A DNA stretch of 64,000 nt from Planctomycetota bacterium (GTDB lineage: Bacteria > Planctomycetota > Phycisphaerae > Phycisphaerales > Phycisphaeraceae). The position numbers and the translations under genes are program-made. Positions 1-9,132 of this stretch are shown here, piece by piece (positions within the stretch are counted from its first letter, which is position 1; each line of letters starts with the position of its first letter). The stretch spans positions 41,077 to 105,076 of the forward strand of contig JAIOPN010000051.1 of assembly GCA_021413865.1 (NCBI GenBank), read 5' to 3'. Below the pieces are notes generated by a model that saw only the letters and a list, made by a program, of their open reading frames with translations, searched no databases and was not told where the DNA came from.

Positions 1-186
1 CTCCTCCGCTACGAGACGCTCACCCGCGACGAGGTGGACCGCATCATGCGCGGCGAGACGCTCACCAAACCCACCGTCGGCGACCTGCTCCGAGCCGAGC
101 AGTCGAAGGCCAAGACCCCGACGACGCCCAAGCCCCAACCGCCGACTTTGGGCGACACGCCGGGGGCGATGCCGTCGCCGGCGTGA
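1..186 (+). CDS. ftsH: FtsH C-terminus (ATP-dependent zinc metalloprotease), 5' truncated
   Basis: Open reading frame entering from the left edge; 61 codons are visible before TGA at 184-186. The residues LLRYETLTRDEVDRIMRGE match the conserved end of the FtsH peptidase domain, where a helix with the L-x-Y-E-T-L pattern precedes a variable proline-rich tail. Here the tail is KTPTTPKPQPP and similar. FtsH is a membrane-anchored AAA+ protease that degrades misfolded and short-lived membrane and cytosolic proteins. The AAA and HEXXH parts lie outside the window, so the call rests on this short motif. A strong terminator follows directly. Confidence 0.75.
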   Translation, partial: LLRYETLTRDEVDRIMRGETLTKPTVGDLLRAEQSKAKTPTTPKPQPPTLGDTPGAMPSPA

Positions 187-213
187 TGTAGGCGTCAAAT
201 CTCAAAACCAATC

Positions 214-246
214 GAACCCCGGTGCGATTCGCCGGGGTTCTTTTTT
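214..246 (+). terminator. Rho-independent terminator after ftsH
   Basis: A perfect 9-bp stem, GAACCCCGG (214-222) with CCGGGGTTC (232-240), is followed by six T residues (241-246). It ends the ftsH transcript before the next gene at 325. Confidence 0.9.
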
Positions 247-324
247 GTAACCAGTGCGTTATCATCGCGCGGTCGGTTTGGCTTCTCCCGGGGTTCATTT
301 CAGGCCGCTTTCGGCTGTACGCGC

Positions 325-1218
325 ATGAACGACGAACAGGATGAAATCTTCGCCACCATCGTTCCGCTTGATGAAAGTGGGCGCATCGCGGCCTTGCTGC
401 CCTGTATTCGCTGCGGTACGAATCTTGAAGGCTGTTCTTTCGATGGGGCCTGCCCCTCTTGCAACGGTCCTGTTTCGGACTCTGCACGGGCGGACCTGCT
501 GCACAACAGCCCAAGGCGTTACGTCGAACGGCTTTCACGCGGGATGGCGTTGATGTTGCTGGGGACTTCCGGACAGATACTCGCAGCGTTCTTCATGCTC
601 GCCGCTGCGCTCGTGACCGGAAACATCCGCTACGAAATCACCATGGATAATTGGATGACGATGCCGATGGGGCTCCTCTTCCTGCTCCTGATCATCGGCA
701 TGAAACTCTCCATCGTCGTCGGCGTGTGGTGGGCCACGACCCCTCATCCGAGCGAGGCGGAGCAGCCCCACTGGCTCGACGCCCGCCGGATCGCAAGGGT
801 CTGCTGCGCGGCGATGTTTGTGATCGGGTCCATCTTGACCTTCGATCCCGCCGCCGTCCGTGAATTTGGAAACGCGGCCCGGGTCATAGGGCTCGTCGGT
901 TTTGTTGCGGCGACCCTCCACTTCAGATCACTTGCGCTGCGTGCGCTGCTTCCCGCACTTGCACGCCGCGATCTCATCCTCTTCTGGACGACCGTCGTGC
1001 TGTCGGTGCTTGCGATTGCGTTGAATGTTGCTAACGATTCGGGTGGCGTTACGACCGGTCAACCGGTACGCCTCGTGTTCTTCGTGGCACACATCGGGCT
1101 ATGGGTATGGGTCTCGGCCTTGCTCTACCAGCATTTTGTATTATTGAACGAGGTGGCGCAAGCCGCCACTACGAATCTTGCGGCACGCCAGGCCGAGGCT
1201 TCACGTTATGCGTTGTGA
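325..1218 (+). CDS. Zinc-ribbon multi-pass membrane protein, function unknown
   Basis: 297 aa. The N-terminus has a CxxC-x12-CxxC zinc-ribbon-like knuckle: C27/C30 and C43/C46, in CIRC and CPSC. Roughly six or seven hydrophobic segments follow from about residue 70 to 280 (for example the stretches around MALMLLG, GLLFLLLIIG, FVIGSIL, LVGFVAA, VVLSVLAIAL and GLWVWVSALLY). This is a cytosolic metal-binding head on a membrane domain. No Shine-Dalgarno sequence is obvious upstream of the ATG, so the start is chosen by ORF content. The gene converges on the NeuB-like gene, ending 45 bp away. No family is recognised and no role is assigned. Confidence 0.7.
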   Translation: MNDEQDEIFATIVPLDESGRIAALLPCIRCGTNLEGCSFDGACPSCNGPVSDSARADLLHNSPRRYVERLSRGMALMLLGTSGQILAAFFMLAAALVTGNIRYEITMDNWMTMPMGLLFLLLIIGMKLSIVVGVWWATTPHPSEAEQPHWLDARRIARVCCAAMFVIGSILTFDPAAVREFGNAARVIGLVGFVAATLHFRSLALRALLPALARRDLILFWTTVVLSVLAIALNVANDSGGVTTGQPVRLVFFVAHIGLWVWVSALLYQHFVLLNEVAQAATTNLAARQAEASRYAL

Positions 1219-1263
1219 GTGGTGCCGGCCGATACATGCGGCCCCGGCGGACTTGTCCGAACG

Positions 1264-2361
1264 CTAACGCAGGTCATCGCCCTGCAACAAATTGTTCGCC
1301 CTTACCGCGCGGCCCAATCGCTTGCCGATGGTCGCGTCCATCTCCGCCGCCGGGACGCCCGTGCCGGGGCGTTTGACCGTCAGGTCGGCGCGGGTCAGCA
1401 TGTGGCCGGCGGGGAGGTCGCGGGTGAGGCAGAGACTCTGGCGGGAGACGTTGCGCACGTCCGCCTCGACGGGCCGCACGCTCTTGTACGACGGCCCGTG
1501 CATCGCCGCCGCGTGGCGGATCAATTGGACGTAGTCGCGGAACGTGGCTGGCTCGAAGCTCGCCGAGTGGTCCGGGCCGGGCGCGTTCACGTCGTGGGTG
1601 AAATGCTTCTCGATCACGCAGGCACCGGCGGCGACGGCCAGCGCGCCGGTCATCACCTGCGTGGTGTGGTCGGAGTAGCCCACCGGCAGGCCGAACCGGC
1701 GTGACATCACGTCGATCGCGCCCAGCGCTGCGTCGGCGGCGGGGGTGGGGTAGCTGGAGACGCACTGCATCAGGCAGGCGCGGCGGCGGCCGATCAGGTC
1801 GGCGACCCATTCGAGTTCGTCCAGATCCGCCGTGCCGGTGGAGACGATCATCGGCCGGCCCAGCGACGCCGCGGCGCTGAGCAGCGGCCGGTTCACGGCG
1901 TCGGGCGAGGCGATTTTCACCGCGTCCACGTCCAGCCGCGCCAGCGTCTCGATGTCCTCGACGCTGAAGGGGGTGACGATGAAGCCCATCTTCAGCCGCC
2001 GGGTCAGCGCCCGCACGGCCAGCAGGTCGTCGGGCGCGAGCTTGAGCGCGTCGAGCATGCTGAACACGTCGTCGGCCTTGCCCTCCTGGTACACCGCCAG
2101 CCGCGCCTGGTTCGACAGCAGGTGGCGGGGGTCGAACAACTGAAACTTCACCGCGTCCGCGCCGGATTTCGCGGCAGCCTCGACGAGCTGAATCGCCCGG
2201 TCGAGTTTGCCGTCGTGGTTCACGCCGATCTCGGCGATCACGCAAACGCGCGGGGGAGCGGAGCGCGTGGCGGGGGCGAACTCGACGGCCTCGGCGGTGG
2301 GCGCGGGGGCGACGGTTGGAACGGCGGCGGCATGGCGTAAGGCGGCGGTTTGCTGACGCAT
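1264..2361 (-). CDS. NeuB-family nonulosonic acid synthase (sialic/legionaminic/pseudaminic type)
   Basis: 365 aa. The domain begins with RVCVIAEIGVNHDGKLDRA and GADAVKFQLF, the hallmark start of the NeuB TIM barrel. This enzyme family condenses phosphoenolpyruvate with a hexosamine-type sugar to give a nine-carbon acidic sugar. YSDHT, a metal-site histidine in EKHFT, and a C-terminal SAF (antifreeze-like) domain from about residue 300 (SLCLTRDLPAGHMLTRADL) are all present. The ATG at 2361 is preferred over one 21 bp upstream because AGGGA lies about 9 nt before it. The substrate cannot be told from sequence. No neuA, neuC, pseB or similar partner lies beside it; the glycan cluster at 22.6-34.6 kb is the nearest plausible user. 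Confidence 0.88.
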   Translation of the reverse strand: MRQQTAALRHAAAVPTVAPAPTAEAVEFAPATRSAPPRVCVIAEIGVNHDGKLDRAIQLVEAAAKSGADAVKFQLFDPRHLLSNQARLAVYQEGKADDVFSMLDALKLAPDDLLAVRALTRRLKMGFIVTPFSVEDIETLARLDVDAVKIASPDAVNRPLLSAAASLGRPMIVSTGTADLDELEWVADLIGRRRACLMQCVSSYPTPAADAALGAIDVMSRRFGLPVGYSDHTTQVMTGALAVAAGACVIEKHFTHDVNAPGPDHSASFEPATFRDYVQLIRHAAAMHGPSYKSVRPVEADVRNVSRQSLCLTRDLPAGHMLTRADLTVKRPGTGVPAAEMDATIGKRLGRAVRANNLLQGDDLR

Positions 2362-2588
2362 GGGCAGGTCCCTGGGCGACATGGTTTTATCGGTCACTGG
2401 GGCGGCGGGACTGCAGGCGGATCGGCCGGAAAGGCCTTGAATGAAAGGGTGTTTCGTGTGCGTGAAAGCAGCGTTAGAGGCGTGTGTACAGCAGCGGGTT
2501 TTATTTGTGTGGAAAACTTTATCCGAGTCCGAAAAAAGTCGATGAGAAAGGTGGCGGGGAAGCAACACAACGAATTCTGGAGCGTGTC

Positions 2589-3116
2589 ATGCGGACGACG
2601 ATTTCATTGCGGTGGGGCGGCCGGTTGGCGCTGGGGGGCCTGATGCTCTCTTCGCTGATGAGCGGTGGCTGCGCGGCGATGATCGCGGCGGCCGCGGTCG
2701 GCGCCGGTGCCGAGATCGTCAAGCAGACGCAGGGGATCATGACGACGACGGCCGAGGCCGGTGGTCGCAACGCCGTGCGCGGCGCGGTGGCCGCGGGGCG
2801 CGTTGCCGCGAACGGCGCTGTTGACACTGATACGAACGCCGCGGCCGATGCGAGGGGCGACGCACGGAACCCCGCCCCGGGCGAGGCCGGCGCATTGCTC
2901 GCCAAGTCGGTGGATGGCGAAACCACGCCAATGGTCGTGGCGGACGCTTCGGGCACGAAGACAGAGGCGACTACGGCCAAGCCTGGCGCCATAGCGAAGC
3001 TGGCTCCTGACAAGACGGCCGAGGCCGGCGACAACGCCGAGGGCAACGACACAACGCCCAATCCCTTCGAGTCCGCCGCCCGCGCGACGCACGTCAACGA
3101 AACCGGCGGTCAATAA
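2589..3116 (+). CDS. Putative lipoprotein, low complexity
   Basis: 175 aa. The short basic N-terminus and hydrophobic core end in LMSGGC, so C28 is the likely lipidation site and a lipoprotein signal peptide is inferred. A hydrophobic Ala/Gly patch (MIAAAAVGAGAEIVKQTQ) follows the cysteine. The rest is Ala/Thr/Glu-rich with no recognisable domain. TGGAG lies upstream of the chosen ATG; the longer ORF start at 2484 would place the signal peptide internally and is rejected. It is divergent from the NeuB gene. Function unknown. Confidence 0.65.
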   Translation: MRTTISLRWGGRLALGGLMLSSLMSGGCAAMIAAAAVGAGAEIVKQTQGIMTTTAEAGGRNAVRGAVAAGRVAANGAVDTDTNAAADARGDARNPAPGEAGALLAKSVDGETTPMVVADASGTKTEATTAKPGAIAKLAPDKTAEAGDNAEGNDTTPNPFESAARATHVNETGGQ

Positions 3117-3157
3117 CAGGTCGCGGTTTTCGATTTCAAATACCCATTCATTCACGA

Positions 3158-3222
3158 CCCGCACGGCCTCAATCGTGCGGGCCGTGTCGTTTCGTTAGCC
3201 GTCGGGCGAGCCCGACGGCTAA
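3158..3222. repeat. Two adjacent hairpins downstream of the lipoprotein gene
   Basis: The first hairpin is CCCGCACG (3158-3165) with CGTGCGGG (3174-3181). The second is a perfect 12-bp stem, TTAGCCGTCGGG (3195-3206) with CCCGACGGCTAA (3211-3222), closed by a 4-nt loop. Neither has a clean T-tract. They may end transcription with Rho or may be dispersed palindromic repeats. Confidence 0.7.
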
Positions 3223-3289
3223 CCGCGGATGCACGCCGGCATTGGCCGTGATACGCTCCCGGTTCACCCCCTGAACCACGGAGCGAGCC

Positions 3290-3739
3290 ATGATCCTCGA
3301 TCACCTGGACAACGCCTCGGCCTACCTGGGCGTTCACCCACGCGTCGCCGCGGCCCTGCAATTCCTGCGTAACACGGACCTGGCCAAGCTCCCGGTGGGC
3401 AAGCACGCCATCCAGGGGGAGGACGTGTACGCCCTGGTGTCGCTCTCGAAGACCAAGCACCCGGACCCACTGACGTGGGAGTCGCACCGCAAGTACATCG
3501 ACGTGCAGTGCATCGTCTCGGGCACGGAGGCGATGGGCCACGCCAACATCAGCGATCTGAAGATGACCAAGGATTACGACGCCAAGGACGACTACCTGCT
3601 CTTCTCGGGCAGCGGGGCGACCGTCACGCTCAAGGCGGGGATGTTCGTGGTCTATTTCCCGCAGGACGGCCACGCGCCGGGGCTGGCGGCGGGGGAGCCG
3701 GCGGAGGTGAAGAAGGTCGTGGTGAAGGCGAGGGTGTGA
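3290..3739 (+). CDS. YhcH/YjgK/YiaL family (DUF386) cupin-like protein
   Basis: 149 aa, the usual length for the family. It begins MILDHLDNASAYLG and carries WESHRKYIDVQCIVSGTEAM and a late FPQDGHAPGL segment. These are the conserved stretches that build the metal site in this cupin-like fold. Family members accompany sugar catabolism loci, especially sialic acid, and are thought to act as sugar anomerases or isomerases. GGAG lies 8 nt before the ATG. The NeuB-type gene 1 kb away may be coincidental, since they are on opposite strands and not in one operon. Confidence 0.87.
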   Translation: MILDHLDNASAYLGVHPRVAAALQFLRNTDLAKLPVGKHAIQGEDVYALVSLSKTKHPDPLTWESHRKYIDVQCIVSGTEAMGHANISDLKMTKDYDAKDDYLLFSGSGATVTLKAGMFVVYFPQDGHAPGLAAGEPAEVKKVVVKARV

Positions 3740-3770
3740 GAAGAGAGGACGCTAAGCCGCGAGCGGCTGG

Positions 3771-5174
3771 TCAGATGTGCCGCAGCTTGTTCGAGCCGTT
3801 GAGGGCGGCAACTTTGTAGGCCTCGGCGAGCGTGGGGTAGTTGAAGACGTTCTCGGTGAAGTAGCGCACCGTGCCGTTGAAGGCCATCACGGCCTGGCCG
3901 ATGTGGACCAGCTCCGTTGCACCGGTGCCGATGCAGTGCACGCCCAGAATGGTCTGGTCCTTCTGGTGGATGAGCAGCTTGAGCATGCCGGTGTCGTCGC
4001 CGAGCAACTGGCCCTTGGCGATTTCCTTGTAGTAGCAGATGCCCGCCTCGTAGGGGATGCCTTCCTGCGTGAGCTGCTGTTCGGTCTTGCCCACCATGGA
4101 GATCTCGGGGATGGCGTAGATGCCGTAGGGGAAGAGGTGGGACATGGAGTGGACCTGGGCGCCGAAGGCGTGGCAGGCTGCGAGGCGGCCCTGCTCCATG
4201 GAGGTGCTGGCCAGCGCGGGGAAACCGATGATGTCGCCGGCGGCGTAGATGTGGGGCACGCCGGTCTGGTAGTGCTCGTTGACCTTGAGGCGTTCGCGGT
4301 CGTCGGCGACGAGGCCGACGTTGTCCAGCCCGAGTTGTTTGGTGGTTCCCTGCCGGCCGACGCAGTAGAGCAGCGTCTGCGCCTGGAGGACCTTGCCGGA
4401 CTCGAGCGTCGCCTCGACCTGTACGCCGTTGGCCATTTCGGGCGGCATGTGGGCTATTTTCTCGACCTTCTCGCCCATGCGGAGGGTGATGCCGTTCTGC
4501 CGCATGAGGTAGTGGAGCGCCTCGCTGATCTCGTCGTCGAGGAAGCCCAGGAGCTTGTTCTTGCCCTCGATGAGCGTGACGCGGACGCCCAGGGTCGCCA
4601 TCATGCAGGCGTACTCGGTGCCGATGACGCCGCCGCCGACGACGATCATGCTCTTGGGCAGGGTGTCGAGCTTGAGGATGCCGTCGGAGCAGAAGACCTT
4701 TTTGCCGTCGAAGGGGACCTCGGTAGGCTTGGCGGGCCTGGTGCCTGTCGCGAGGACAAATCGATCGGCGGTGACGAGCGTAGCCTCGCTGTTGTGCGTG
4801 ACCTGGAGGAGATTCGGCCCCTCGAAATGGGCCTCGCCCCAGACCATATCGACGTTGTTGCGCTCGAGGGCGTCGCGGATGACCTCCCACTCCCGGCGGA
4901 TCACGTTGCCGGAGATGGAGGAGAGATCAGCGATGGTGATGTTGCGTTTGACGCGTGAGGACTCGCCGAAGATGCCCTTGCGGTTGGCGCCGGTGAGGTG
5001 GAGGACCGCCTCGCGCAGGGCCTTGGAGGGGATGGTGCCGGTGTTGATCTGGGCGCCGCCGACGAAGGGGCTCTTCTCGATGATGCACACGTTCTTGCCG
5101 AGCTTGGCGGCCTGGATGGCTGCCTTCTGCCCGGCGGGACCGGTGCCGATGACTGCGCAGTCGTAGTGCCTCAT
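3771..5174 (-). CDS. sthA: Si-specific NAD(P)+ transhydrogenase (soluble)
   Basis: 467 aa flavoprotein of the pyridine nucleotide-disulfide oxidoreductase fold. It has an N-terminal FAD site (CAVIGTGPAGQKAA), a second Rossmann site (VVGGGVIGTEYACM), YAAGDIIGFPALAST for FAD, and a C-terminal dimerisation domain. The active-site region reads GGAQINTGTIPSKALREAV. It lacks the CxxxxC redox pair of lipoamide and glutathione reductases, which is the signature of SthA. SthA re-oxidises NADPH with NAD+ in the cytosol. The ATG at 5174 begins the conserved MRHYDCAVIG and has GGAAGGA about 12 nt upstream; the ORF extends 16 codons further but without support. Confidence 0.92.
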   Translation of the reverse strand: MRHYDCAVIGTGPAGQKAAIQAAKLGKNVCIIEKSPFVGGAQINTGTIPSKALREAVLHLTGANRKGIFGESSRVKRNITIADLSSISGNVIRREWEVIRDALERNNVDMVWGEAHFEGPNLLQVTHNSEATLVTADRFVLATGTRPAKPTEVPFDGKKVFCSDGILKLDTLPKSMIVVGGGVIGTEYACMMATLGVRVTLIEGKNKLLGFLDDEISEALHYLMRQNGITLRMGEKVEKIAHMPPEMANGVQVEATLESGKVLQAQTLLYCVGRQGTTKQLGLDNVGLVADDRERLKVNEHYQTGVPHIYAAGDIIGFPALASTSMEQGRLAACHAFGAQVHSMSHLFPYGIYAIPEISMVGKTEQQLTQEGIPYEAGICYYKEIAKGQLLGDDTGMLKLLIHQKDQTILGVHCIGTGATELVHIGQAVMAFNGTVRYFTENVFNYPTLAEAYKVAALNGSNKLRHI

Positions 5175-5396
5175 GGGCGATGCGTCCTTCCCGCGGGTTT
5201 CCCTCTCTCCCCTGATCGGCATAAATGGGAGGCGGGGTTAGGTCCCGTAATGTCCACGGCCTCTGCCCCCCCCCCGGTATAACCGCGGTTTGTTCAAGGG
5301 TGGTGAGCGCTGGCGTGGAATGTGGTGTTGGGGGGAGTTCTCTTGAATCCGGCGAGCCTCGCGGACTCAACGCCACCCTGCGCAGAGCGCCCCGCG

Positions 5397-6656
5397 CTAT
5401 TTCACCAGCGAGAAAAGCAGCAGCACGAGCAGCAGCAGCGCGGCGGCCCAGCCACCCACCGCTAGCCAGAAAAGTGGCTGCGAGGTCAGCGGTGATCCGG
5501 CGGTGATGACGCCGGGGTTCGAGTCGGCGCTCACGGCGGCGTCGGGGGCCTCGCGTTCCATGTTCTCCAGCGCGGCGAAGTCGAACTTCTTGCGCGCCTG
5601 CACCGGGGCCTCGCCCTTGGCGACGGCCTCGAGGTCGTGCAGGAGGTCGGAGGTGGAGGTGTAGCGCTGCTTGCGGTTTTTCGCCATGCAGACTTCGATG
5701 ATCTCGCCGATGCCGGAGCTGAGCGTGGGGTTGATGTGGTCGGGGGGGACGAGTTCGGCCTTGAGGTGCTTGTGCATGACGGCCGAGGGGTTCGGGCCGT
5801 CGTAGGGCACTTGGCCGGTGACCATGTGGTAGAACGTCGCGCCAAGGCCGTAGATATCGGCGCGGAAGTCGATGTCGATCTCGCCGCGGATCTGCTCGGG
5901 GGAGATGTAGTAGGGGGTTCCGAACGCCTTGCCGGCCTCGGCCTCGGCGGCCTCGCGGTCGCTCACCGCCCGTGCCAGGCCCATGTCCGCCAGCTTCGCC
6001 GTCCCCTCCTTCGTGATCATGATGTTCTTGGGCTTCACGTCGCGGTGGATGAACCCCGCCTTGTGCGCGTGCTCCAGCGCCCGGGCGATCTGCAGCACGA
6101 TGTGCAGCGCCTCGCGTTCGGAGTAGCGCTGATTCTTGGAGATGTCGTCGAAGACCGTCCGCCCCTGCACGTACTCCATGACGAAGTAGTGGAACTCGCC
6201 CGCCTTGCCTACGTCGTAGGCCGCGACGATGTTCGGGTGGTTGAGCTTCGCTGCGGCGCGGCCCTCGGCGTAGAACCGCTGCACGAACTGCGGGTTGTTG
6301 GTGTGCTTGCGCGGGAGGACCTTGATCGCCACCATGCGGTCCAGGCTCATCTGCCTGGCCTTGAACACGGTCGCCATCGCGCCGGCGCCGAGCTTTTCTA
6401 ATATCTGATAGCCGGGGATCTGCTGCGCGGTCTTCTGCGGCTCGATCGCGGCCTTGATCCGTTCGAGTTGCTTGGCGGTGACGATTCCGCGCGAGACCAG
6501 GGCGGTGGCGAGGGTCGTCCCCGCCGCGTCGCCGGTGAGCGTCTGCCGGCAGGCCTCCACGTCCTCGGCGGTGGCCAGCCCCTGGTCAACGACGGTGCGC
6601 GCCAGGAGCGAGTCGGTGTTTTCGGCTTCGGTGGTCGGGGGAGAGGATTCGGCCAT
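5397..6656 (-). CDS. Ser/Thr protein kinase, C-terminally membrane-anchored
   Basis: 419 aa. Residues about 15-70 hold two similar half-repeats (VVDQGLATAEDVEACRQ and LVSRGIVTAKQLERIKA), reminiscent of the N-terminal domain of GspE-type ATPases. The kinase domain spans about 83-340: glycine loop GAGAMATVF, lysine K112 in AIKVL, catalytic HRDVKPKN (D206), DMG in place of DFG, and SPEQ for the APE motif. All catalytic residues are present, so it should be active. A single hydrophobic segment closes the protein (about 394-415) and no sensor domain follows it. The N-terminal domain therefore probably does the sensing. It is divergent from the beta-helix gene. Confidence 0.92.
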   Translation of the reverse strand: MAESSPPTTEAENTDSLLARTVVDQGLATAEDVEACRQTLTGDAAGTTLATALVSRGIVTAKQLERIKAAIEPQKTAQQIPGYQILEKLGAGAMATVFKARQMSLDRMVAIKVLPRKHTNNPQFVQRFYAEGRAAAKLNHPNIVAAYDVGKAGEFHYFVMEYVQGRTVFDDISKNQRYSEREALHIVLQIARALEHAHKAGFIHRDVKPKNIMITKEGTAKLADMGLARAVSDREAAEAEAGKAFGTPYYISPEQIRGEIDIDFRADIYGLGATFYHMVTGQVPYDGPNPSAVMHKHLKAELVPPDHINPTLSSGIGEIIEVCMAKNRKQRYTSTSDLLHDLEAVAKGEAPVQARKKFDFAALENMEREAPDAAVSADSNPGVITAGSPLTSQPLFWLAVGGWAAALLLLVLLLFSLVK

Positions 6657-6874
6657 GGCGGTCGTGTCACTACGGGCGAAACGCCCTGTTCCTGCGGTTG
6701 CTTCACCCTTGTGCGACGTTACGAGGCTCCACGGGCGGTGTCAACAGGATCGTTGGAATTCGTCGGGGAACGCTCGCCCGACCTGGCTTTTCGGGGTGGC
6801 TGTACCAATCCGTCCGCTCCAGACGCATACCACGGTATCCGGCGGGTACGCATTTGAAACCTCGGAGCCGGATC

Positions 6875-9034
6875 ATGCCAACAACGCACGCACCCGGGTT
6901 GAGACGAATCTGGTATCTCTGTGTGAGCCTGCGGGTTCTGGTCGGTTTGTGGTGCGTTACAGCCTCTTCGTTTTTGGAGTACCCCAACATGGCCCACGCG
7001 GCAAACGGCTCCGCGCCGACCAGCGTGACGGTGGCTCCGACCGGCGACGACACGGCCGCGGGGACGGAAGGAGAGCCGCTCGCCACGCTCGCCGGCGCGC
7101 GTGACGCCGTGCGGCGTCTGCGCGGTCGGGGCGTCACCGGCGCGGTGGATGTGGTCGTCAAGCCGGGGACGTATTACCTCGCGGAGCCGCTCGTGCTGGG
7201 GCCTGAAGATTCGGGCACGGCCGAGGGACCTACGACGTACCGCGCGGCGGCGGGCGGGCGCGTGGTGCTGAGCGGCGGCGTGCCGATCAGCGGATGGAAG
7301 AAGCGGGAGGGGGGCGTCTGGGCCGCCGCCGTCCCCGCCGACCTGGATTTCCGTTTGCTGCGCGTGGGCGATCGCTGGGCGACGCGTGCGCGGTTCCCCA
7401 ACTATGACGCGAAGAACCCGCGCACCGGCGGCTGGCTCTTCGCCGACGGCATCACCCCCGCGCCCGCGCCGGGCTCGCCGACCACGTTCATGCACTACCG
7501 CACCGGCGACCTGCCCGCCTTCGCGGACCTGAGCGGCGCGGAGGTCCACGTCTTCATCGCCTGGGGCTGGGTCAACGCCATCGTGCCGATCGCGACGATC
7601 GACCCGGTACAGAATCGCATCGGGTTCGCCGGCAAGGGGGCGAGCCAGGACACCCGCGCCGGCAACCGCTACTTCATCGAAAACGTGCGCGAAGCGCTCG
7701 ACGCACCCGGCGAGTGGTTCCTCGATAAATACAAGGGCGAGGTGCTCTACATCCCGGACATCCCGGGCTTTCCCAATGTCCCGGTGGCCGCGTCCCGGCT
7801 GGACACCATGATCCGTTTCGCCGGCGACCCGGGCGCCGGTCGTTTTGTCGAGCACGTGAACATCGCCGGCTTCCACTTCACCGACACCACCCACACCATC
7901 GCCCAGGAGTACTACACCCCGGACGACGCCTGCGTCCAGATGTCCGGGGCGAGGAATTGCGAGGTGCGCGGCTGCGAGTTCTCCTGGTGCGGGGGCTATG
8001 CGCTCAGGCTCTCCGACCGGTCCGAGCGGTGTGTGTTCGCTTCAAACCGGCTGCACGACATGGGGCAGGGCGGGGTGATCATGCTCGGCGACACGAAGAG
8101 CCAGGCGCACCACTGCGCGGTGGTCGCCAACCGCCTGGTGCGGCTGGGGCTGATCTATAAGCACGTCGCCGGCGTCTATATCACGTCCGGCTGCGACAAC
8201 TATGTCGCACACAACAGCATCAGCGACGTGCCGCGTTACGCAGTCTCCATGAAGAGCCAGGGCGAGGAAAGGCTCTCGCACCGGAACGTGGTCGAATTCA
8301 ACGACATCCGCCGCGCCAACCTGGAGACCAATGACACCGGCGCCATCGAGAGCCTGGGTTACGAGAGGCGGGACAGCGGCAACGTGATCCGCCATAACAT
8401 GATCCTCGACGTCGTGGGGATGATCACGACGCCCGATGGCAAGATCGAGACGCCCTATTTCAGTTGGGGCATTTACCTTGACGACTTCAGCAGCGGCACG
8501 TTGATCTACGGCAACATCGTCGCCCGCACGCCGACCGGCGGCGTCTGCATCCACGGCGGCAAGAACAACGTCGTCGAGAACAACATCCTCGTCGAGGGGC
8601 GTGACCGGCAGGTCCACCTCCACCCCGAGGACAGGACCATGCAGAACAACCGCTTCGTCCACAACATTGTTGCCTATTCACGGCCGGAGGCGGAGCTGTT
8701 CTATCTCTTCCAGTCTTGGAAGAGGAACCAGCCAGGACGATTCTCCGAGTGCGACCACAACCTGTACTGGCTTACCACCGGGGCGGACCTTAAGACCCTG
8801 GGGACGAAGAACACGCCCGACGGCCCCTTTGCCGCCTGGCTGGCGCACGGCTTTGACGCGCACTCGCTTGTGGCCGATCCCAAATTTATCGATGCGGGGG
8901 CGGATGATTTCCGCCTGGCCCCCGATTCGCCCGCCTTCAGCCTGGGGTTCAAGCCGATCCCGGTGGAACTCATCGGCCCGGACGGCTGGGTCCAACGCGG
9001 CCGGCCTCTGGGGCCCGATCCGGCGGGGCGGTAG
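6875..9034 (+). CDS. Secreted right-handed parallel beta-helix protein
   Basis: 719 aa. An N-terminal signal peptide is likely, with a hydrophobic stretch about residues 12-35 and a possible cleavage after AHA. The next part, VAPTGDDTAAGTEGEPLATL then DVVVKPGTYYLAEPLVLG, is the standard opening of secreted pectate-lyase-like beta-helix proteins. Parallel beta-helix repeats follow (NCEVRGCEFSWCGGYALRL, NNVVENNILVEG). Such folds are typical of polysaccharide lyases, epimerases and glycosidases, but no catalytic residues can be assigned with confidence. The start has GGAG about 7 nt upstream. It is probably extracellular or periplasmic glycan-active. Confidence 0.82.
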   Translation: MPTTHAPGLRRIWYLCVSLRVLVGLWCVTASSFLEYPNMAHAANGSAPTSVTVAPTGDDTAAGTEGEPLATLAGARDAVRRLRGRGVTGAVDVVVKPGTYYLAEPLVLGPEDSGTAEGPTTYRAAAGGRVVLSGGVPISGWKKREGGVWAAAVPADLDFRLLRVGDRWATRARFPNYDAKNPRTGGWLFADGITPAPAPGSPTTFMHYRTGDLPAFADLSGAEVHVFIAWGWVNAIVPIATIDPVQNRIGFAGKGASQDTRAGNRYFIENVREALDAPGEWFLDKYKGEVLYIPDIPGFPNVPVAASRLDTMIRFAGDPGAGRFVEHVNIAGFHFTDTTHTIAQEYYTPDDACVQMSGARNCEVRGCEFSWCGGYALRLSDRSERCVFASNRLHDMGQGGVIMLGDTKSQAHHCAVVANRLVRLGLIYKHVAGVYITSGCDNYVAHNSISDVPRYAVSMKSQGEERLSHRNVVEFNDIRRANLETNDTGAIESLGYERRDSGNVIRHNMILDVVGMITTPDGKIETPYFSWGIYLDDFSSGTLIYGNIVARTPTGGVCIHGGKNNVVENNILVEGRDRQVHLHPEDRTMQNNRFVHNIVAYSRPEAELFYLFQSWKRNQPGRFSECDHNLYWLTTGADLKTLGTKNTPDGPFAAWLAHGFDAHSLVADPKFIDAGADDFRLAPDSPAFSLGFKPIPVELIGPDGWVQRGRPLGPDPAGR

Positions 9035-9132
9035 GCCGGGTGGCCTGCCGGCCTGAACCCCCGACTGGCTTTCCTTTGTTCAGTTCGCGTAAGATACCGC
9101 ACTTCGGCGCAGGGCCGAACAGAGGTGAACGC

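Noticed and set aside
3777..4958. 393-residue plus-strand frame opposite sthA
   Set aside because: Shadow of the clear SthA reading frame; no independent start signal or domain.
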